Origin: Thermoplasmata archaeon
Lineage (GTDB): Archaea > Thermoplasmatota > Thermoplasmata > SG8-5 > JAGLSY01
Direction of reading: 5' to 3'
Assembly (NCBI GenBank): GCA_023135545.1
Contig: JAGLSY010000302.1
Coordinates: forward strand, 1-6,073
DNA: 6,073 nucleotides
Shown: positions 1 through 4,200 of the stretch, one piece after another
Numbering within the stretch: position 1 is the stretch's first letter
How the letters are laid out: each line of letters begins with the position of its first letter
Made by a program: the position numbers and the translations under genes
Notes under the pieces: generated by a model
What the model was told of the DNA's origin: nothing
The model's input: the letters and a program-made list of their open reading frames with translations, nothing else
Databases searched by the model: none

Positions 1-886
1 CTATGACCTTTCCGGCCTCGCCCCAGACCTCGTGGGTCGTGCGAATACCTGAATCACAGACTGCCACGATCATCCTGTCGTCGTCGCCGAAGCCGGCTCC
101 GTCATTAACCAGATCGCCGTTTATCGCTCGGCCGGGTATGGCATCACCTGGATCATCAGCTATCACTCTACCTCCTACTAAGGAGCCAGACTGCAAGAGC
201 TGAGATGCCGGGTTGTTGAGCTTAACTGGTTGACTATATCCTGTTATCCATTTGACATCCGCGAAGTTCGCCAGTGTACTGATGAGTGACGCGTCTACAT
301 TTACGACGAGCTTGTTTGTTTTGTCTGAATTCGCTATTTGTACAAACTCCACGTCATAATCCTGCAGGAATCTGACCAGGGGTCCATTCGTGCCTTCCAA
401 GAAGAAGGATATCTCCAATGGGATCTTGCCTGTAGCGGCATCCAATACTGGATTCACCTTGTACGCTGGCTGGAAAATTCCAGACCACTGAACATTGGAC
501 ATGGCGTTGATTGAGTTGATCTTGCTCTTGGGCACTCTTACCAGTAGTGCATTGTCCGGGATATAACTCACGATCTCAATTCCAGACTGCCTCAATGAAT
601 TTTTCCACTCCTCTGTTACCGGCCCGTCACTCTGTATCAGATACGGGCTGAACCAAGCATCCGGGTAAGAGTCTACGCTCAAGGATGCTGGTAATGCCGG
701 AGCCCCATCTCTGGTGTCAAATGTTGCTCTCTGTAGTCGTATCAGGTTGGGAGCAGCACTGGCTGAATCATCTGTTGCTGCAAATGTGGTTGTTGTAAAT
801 AAAACAGCACTCGCCGGTATAACCATGCTAAGTGCTATAACAATCGCTATAACTCTGCTCACTAAATTTTCTTTGGAATTTATCAT
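1..886 (-). CDS. Secreted subtilisin-like (S8 family) serine protease, N-terminal part; 3' end outside window
   Basis: The frame reads from ATG at 886-884 to the window edge, giving 295 residues with no stop. A signal peptide is visible: K5 and R11, a hydrophobic run at about 12-23, and possible cleavage after PASA (27) or FAA (37). Residues about 84-148 form a prodomain-like unit (EEWK, IVSYIPDNALLVRVP, WSGIFQPAYK) of the kind that precedes archaeal and bacterial S8 catalytic domains. Residues about 155-220 look like a second copy. After a Gly/Asp-rich stretch (about 236-271) comes MIVAVCDSGIRTTHE, the catalytic Asp motif, with Asp at 278. The His and Ser motifs would lie beyond the window, so activity is unknown. 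The start is chosen for its GGAGGAGG ribosome binding site 4 bases upstream and the signal peptide directly after it. The product should be exported and act outside the cell, with the prodomain region assisting folding or inhibition. It is divergent from the plus-strand subtilase-like gene. Sure of coding and export; fairly sure of the S8 assignment. Confidence 0.85.
   Translation of the reverse strand, partial: MINSKENLVSRVIAIVIALSMVIPASAVLFTTTTFAATDDSASAAPNLIRLQRATFDTRDGAPALPASLSVDSYPDAWFSPYLIQSDGPVTEEWKNSLRQSGIEIVSYIPDNALLVRVPKSKINSINAMSNVQWSGIFQPAYKVNPVLDAATGKIPLEISFFLEGTNGPLVRFLQDYDVEFVQIANSDKTNKLVVNVDASLISTLANFADVKWITGYSQPVKLNNPASQLLQSGSLVGGRVIADDPGDAIPGRAINGDLVNDGAGFGDDDRMIVAVCDSGIRTTHEVWGEAGKVI
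53..55 (-). other. Catalytic Asp codon of the minus-strand subtilase
   Basis: The GAT codon for Asp278 lies in VAVCDSGI, which matches the strand and D-S/T-G motif that carries the charge-relay Asp of S8 peptidases. Small hydrophobic residues before it and Gly after it fit the family pattern. Confidence 0.8.
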
Positions 887-890
887 TTTT

Positions 891-898
891 CCTCCTCC
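891..898 (-). promoter_or_regulatory. Ribosome binding site of the minus-strand subtilase gene
   Basis: GGAGGAGG read on the minus strand, 4 bases before the ATG at 886-884. It is a near-perfect Shine-Dalgarno sequence and decides the start. Confidence 0.85.
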
Positions 899-973
899 AT
901 TCTATTCCTCTACTATTATAACAATACGCGCTGTGCTTAGCCCACACTACCACACATTGTCTCGTTAGCATAG

Positions 974-981
974 TATATAAA
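974..981 (-). promoter_or_regulatory. Candidate archaeal TATA box for the minus-strand gene
   Basis: The minus strand reads TTTATATA, a good match to the archaeal TATA element bound by TBP. Transcription would start about 25 bases further on, near 950, leaving a leader of roughly 65 bases. A TATAAT at 920-915 on the same strand could serve as a bacterial -10 box, but it has no good -35 partner. Confidence 0.45.
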
Positions 982-1010
982 ATCATCATTATTTATATCT
1001 TGCTATCAAA

Positions 1011-1028
1011 TTATGTTAATTATGTTAA
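1011..1028. repeat. Perfect tandem 9-bp repeat, possible operator
   Basis: TTATGTTAA occurs twice head to tail (1011-1019 and 1020-1028). The second copy runs into the palindrome GTTAAC (1024-1029), and a related TAATGTTAATG lies near 1117-1127. Its mid-intergenic position would suit a regulator binding site for one or both genes. In AT-rich DNA it may also be chance. Confidence 0.35.
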
Positions 1029-1079
1029 CTTTAATCTACGCCTATTAACGCTAGATAAATAACATTAGTAGAAGAAGTA

Positions 1080-1087
1080 TTATATAA
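1080..1087 (+). promoter_or_regulatory. Candidate archaeal TATA box for the plus-strand gene
   Basis: TTATATAA is preceded by a purine-rich stretch (GAAGAAG, 1071-1077) that could act as the TFB recognition element. The predicted start is near 1108, leaving a leader of about 40 bases. The alternative is a bacterial-type promoter with CTGACT (1093-1098), a 16-base spacer and TATAAT (1115-1120). The sequence alone does not settle it. Confidence 0.4.
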
Positions 1088-1135
1088 TGAGACTGACTTC
1101 ACTTTTCACAACCTTATAATGTTAATGATTCATAC

Positions 1136-1144
1136 GAGGAGGAG
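1136..1144 (+). promoter_or_regulatory. Ribosome binding site of the plus-strand gene
   Basis: GAGGAGGAG ends 5 bases before the ATG at 1150; its GGAGG core (1138-1142) is 7 bases away. This spacing, and the signal peptide that follows at once, fix the start. Confidence 0.85.
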
Positions 1145-1149
1145 AAAGA

Positions 1150-1230
1150 ATGTTAAACGTCGTTAAAAAATGGCAGAGTGTATTAGTGGTAGTCGTATTG
1201 TTCGCATCGTCTTTTTCATTGTTGGCATCG
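1150..1230 (+). other. Signal peptide of the pseudoprotease
   Basis: Residues 1-27 have two lysines (6, 7), then a strongly hydrophobic run (VLVVVVLFA), then small residues (LLASS) suited to signal peptidase cleavage near 26-28. A Ser/Asp-rich mature start follows. Confidence 0.85.
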
Positions 1231-4200
1231 TCCATCCCGACAAGCTTGAGCGATATTGAAGATGCAAGTTATGACACACAGATAGGAACAATCGAGGACG
1301 ACTCGGATATGTCCAAAATCCAGCCTTCCCTTTCAGCCAAAATATATGATGAGCAAAAAGGCATGGTGAAGATCTTCGTTCCAACCCTGGATGTCTCTGA
1401 ATTATACGGACTGCTAAAGGAATATCGCTATCAAGGATTGATAGGGGACAGAGTCGGCAGTTCTGGAGAACTGGCAATTCCAACTCTTGAGGTTCCGATA
1501 TCCCTGGTGACAAAGATCGCTTCACTGGACTCTGTGATCGGCGTGTATGAATATCCCTCCACGATTTCCAAGGATAGGTTACTTGAGTCAATTTATGATG
1601 GCGAGAATTCCGATGGCCTCTATGGCATACCGGATGATGAGCCAATGAGCTTGTACGATGCAAAGCATCACAACCTGGAACAGGCCTGGTCTGATGGATA
1701 CACCGGAACCGGGGTAATCGTGGGAATGCCAGACAGCGGTGTGGATTTCGGGCATCCGGACCTGCGAGGAACCCAGGCGAGGGTTCCGGCAGTGCCTGCG
1801 ACGGTTACGGCTGAAACAGTTGTAGCTTTGGCAGATGAAGGACAGGATAATGCCACACTGGCTCACGGAAACGTGATTCCAGGCAGCGAAACGATATATC
1901 TTAATGAAACTGCGACAACCGCATTTACCATTGATTATGCAACAGGCGCCCTCACATTCACAACGGCACTGGCTTTTAACGTAACAGTGACCGCAGATTA
2001 TCAGTATAATTCTCCTTATGTAGGCTGGCCGATGGCCTTTGACCCCGCATCATTGGGCACCTATCTGGACACAGAGAGAGCAAATGGTACATGGTATGTT
2101 AACACAAGCTATAACACCACGGCAATAACGATACCTGCCGATGTGGTAATTGACTCAGACGCAGAATGGGACACATATCTCGAAATAATTAATGAGACTG
2201 TGTATGGACCAGCGGTGGGCAATGGTATTGAAAGAATATTCTATTTGGACCATGAAGATATAGTTCTAGGAACCTATACACTTTATATTAAAGATGGTGC
2301 GGCATGGATTAAGCTTGTAAATGATATACACTACGAACTCTATCCTTCTACAGGTAAAATAAAGCTTACATCCGATTATGGAGTATTAAATTCAGGTATG
2401 ATTCTCTATGCTTATTATAATTATACAAACCCAAATATAAATTTAGTTACTGAAGGAGTTCCAACACCAACGGAAGGTGGAACACCCCAATCCATGGTCG
2501 TTTCTGGCTTAGAACCAGGTGTCCCATATTCCTTTGCTATTAAAACCAAGGATGAAGCAGATAATATTGGTGGTATGTCCAACAGCCCTGCAGGAACGGC
2601 AGGCATCGATTCTGTCTTACCAGGCGGTATTGTAGACCTGACCGTTGAACCATCTGAAGATCATAGTTCAGTACTAATTAACTGGACCGCTCCTGGCGAC
2701 GACGGCAACGAGGTAGGAACAACAGTTACTGAATACATTGTTAAATATTCTACACTCCCTATATCAAATAGAGTCTGTTTCGATTACATAGACCCGGAAT
2801 TTACCTTCACTATTGAAGGAAATCTATCAGCAGGGGGAAAAGAGTCAAGGGTAATATCAGGGACGGATGACCTGAGGCTCCCGCCAGGCGAACGTCTTTA
2901 CTTTGCTATCGTTGGAGTTGATGAAGCAGGCAACCGTGGTGAGATATCAAATTGCCCACCTCCTGTATATGTGAAAAATGATATATTCCCTCCAGCGGCG
3001 ATAACAGACCTTTCAGCTGAGATCGGATTCCAGCATGGAGAAGTTAATCTAACATGGACAGCACCCGGAGATGATGGAGCTGATGGAACCGCAATGGGTT
3101 ATACTATCAAATATTCCATGTCTCCAATAACCACAGAAGTTGAGTTCGATGCTGCACTACCTGTGCCTCTGGCTGCCCCAATACCTCAATCTGGAGGATC
3201 CACCGAGGAATTTGTGGTTACCGGTCTTGGTGCTGGATTGACCTATTATTTCGCGGTAGAGACATTTGACGAAACAGACCCGATGGCTGTGGTGCAAGGC
3301 ATCCTCTCTTCAGGCCCCAGCCTATTTGCAGAGGCCATGGACGATTCAATCTCTCCTGGGCAGATAACAGACCTGAATGCAGTACCTGGGCCAAATCATG
3401 CGAGCGTAAGGTTGTTTTGGAACGCAACTGGAGATGACGGAGCAGTTGGCCAGGCTACAAAATATGTGATAAAATATAATACAGTAGATGTTTATGCCTC
3501 CGCTTCAACATACGACCCGGGGCTGGTCGACACATGGACACCGAATACGGCCGGTGGCGCAGAGGAGTTCGTCCTTGAGCGCACAATGTTCGGCCCCATT
3601 AGTGCCAATACCTTTTATTATTTCTGGGTGCAGGCGGTTGATGACGGGTTTAGAATGGGTACACCTTCGGCTAGTGCCTCTGCAACCTCAACCAATGATA
3701 CCATCGCCCCGGAGGCTATCAATGACCTAAGCACAGCTGTGGCTGATAACCATGGATATATCATATTGGAATGGACCGCACCACATGAGGATGGCGGCAT
3801 CGGAGGTGCCTGCAAACAATACGTGATCAAACATTCTGAAACACCCATAATCGACGAAGCGACATTCGCAGCAGCCGCACCATTGTATCTGGCGAATCCA
3901 CTAGACCCAGGTGCTACGGAAACCCATCTTATTAGTTTAATACATTTATACACCCCGGGAACAACATTATATTTCGCCATCAAGGCTGTTGATGAAGCAG
4001 TCTCTTATGGTCCATTGGACCTACCGAGCCTGCCAGTGTCTGATGTATTGAGGGATGATACGATAGCCCCATCAACGATCGGTAACCTCGTTGCAACCAC
4101 AGCAGATAACAATGGTGAGGTTGTCCTGAATTGGACCGCTCCCGGAGACGATGATGCAACAGGGACGGCCAGCAGTTATGTCATAAAATACCGCAAGGCA

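Larger units (their letters stand above)
887..1149. promoter_or_regulatory. Divergent promoter region between the two subtilase-like genes
   Basis: These 263 AT-rich bases separate two start codons that point away from each other. They hold a strong ribosome binding site at each end, TATA-like boxes in both orientations and a tandem 9-bp repeat in the middle. No small gene, RNA or terminator was seen here. A shared regulator could control both genes from this region, but that is inference. Confidence 0.7.

Noticed and set aside
714..968. Plus-strand open frame of 84 codons across the start of the minus-strand gene
   Set aside because: It is antisense to the signal peptide and promoter of a well supported gene. 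Its hydrophobic look comes from the complement of the signal peptide region.
1093..1120. Bacterial sigma-70-type promoter (CTGACT, 16 bases, TATAAT)
   Set aside because: Kept only as an alternative. The -35 box is a poor match, and codon use together with the TATA boxes favours an archaeal source, though not decisively.
1861..1875. His-Gly at residues 239-240 as a possible catalytic His motif
   Set aside because: It reads AHGNV inside beta module A, without the following Thr and the A-S/A-G helix. The true His-equivalent, with its flanking motifs, is at residue 1183.
3618..3983. Minus-strand open frame of 121 codons within the plus-strand gene
   Set aside because: It lies opposite a clear fibronectin-like repeat, has no ribosome binding site that I can see and gives no recognisable protein. 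It is a shadow of the coding strand, as are the other short frames inside both genes.
2617..4200. Recent DNA-level tandem duplication
   Set aside because: The repeats are alike in protein but differ in codons even in the W-T-A-P-G-D-D motif, so the duplications look old.
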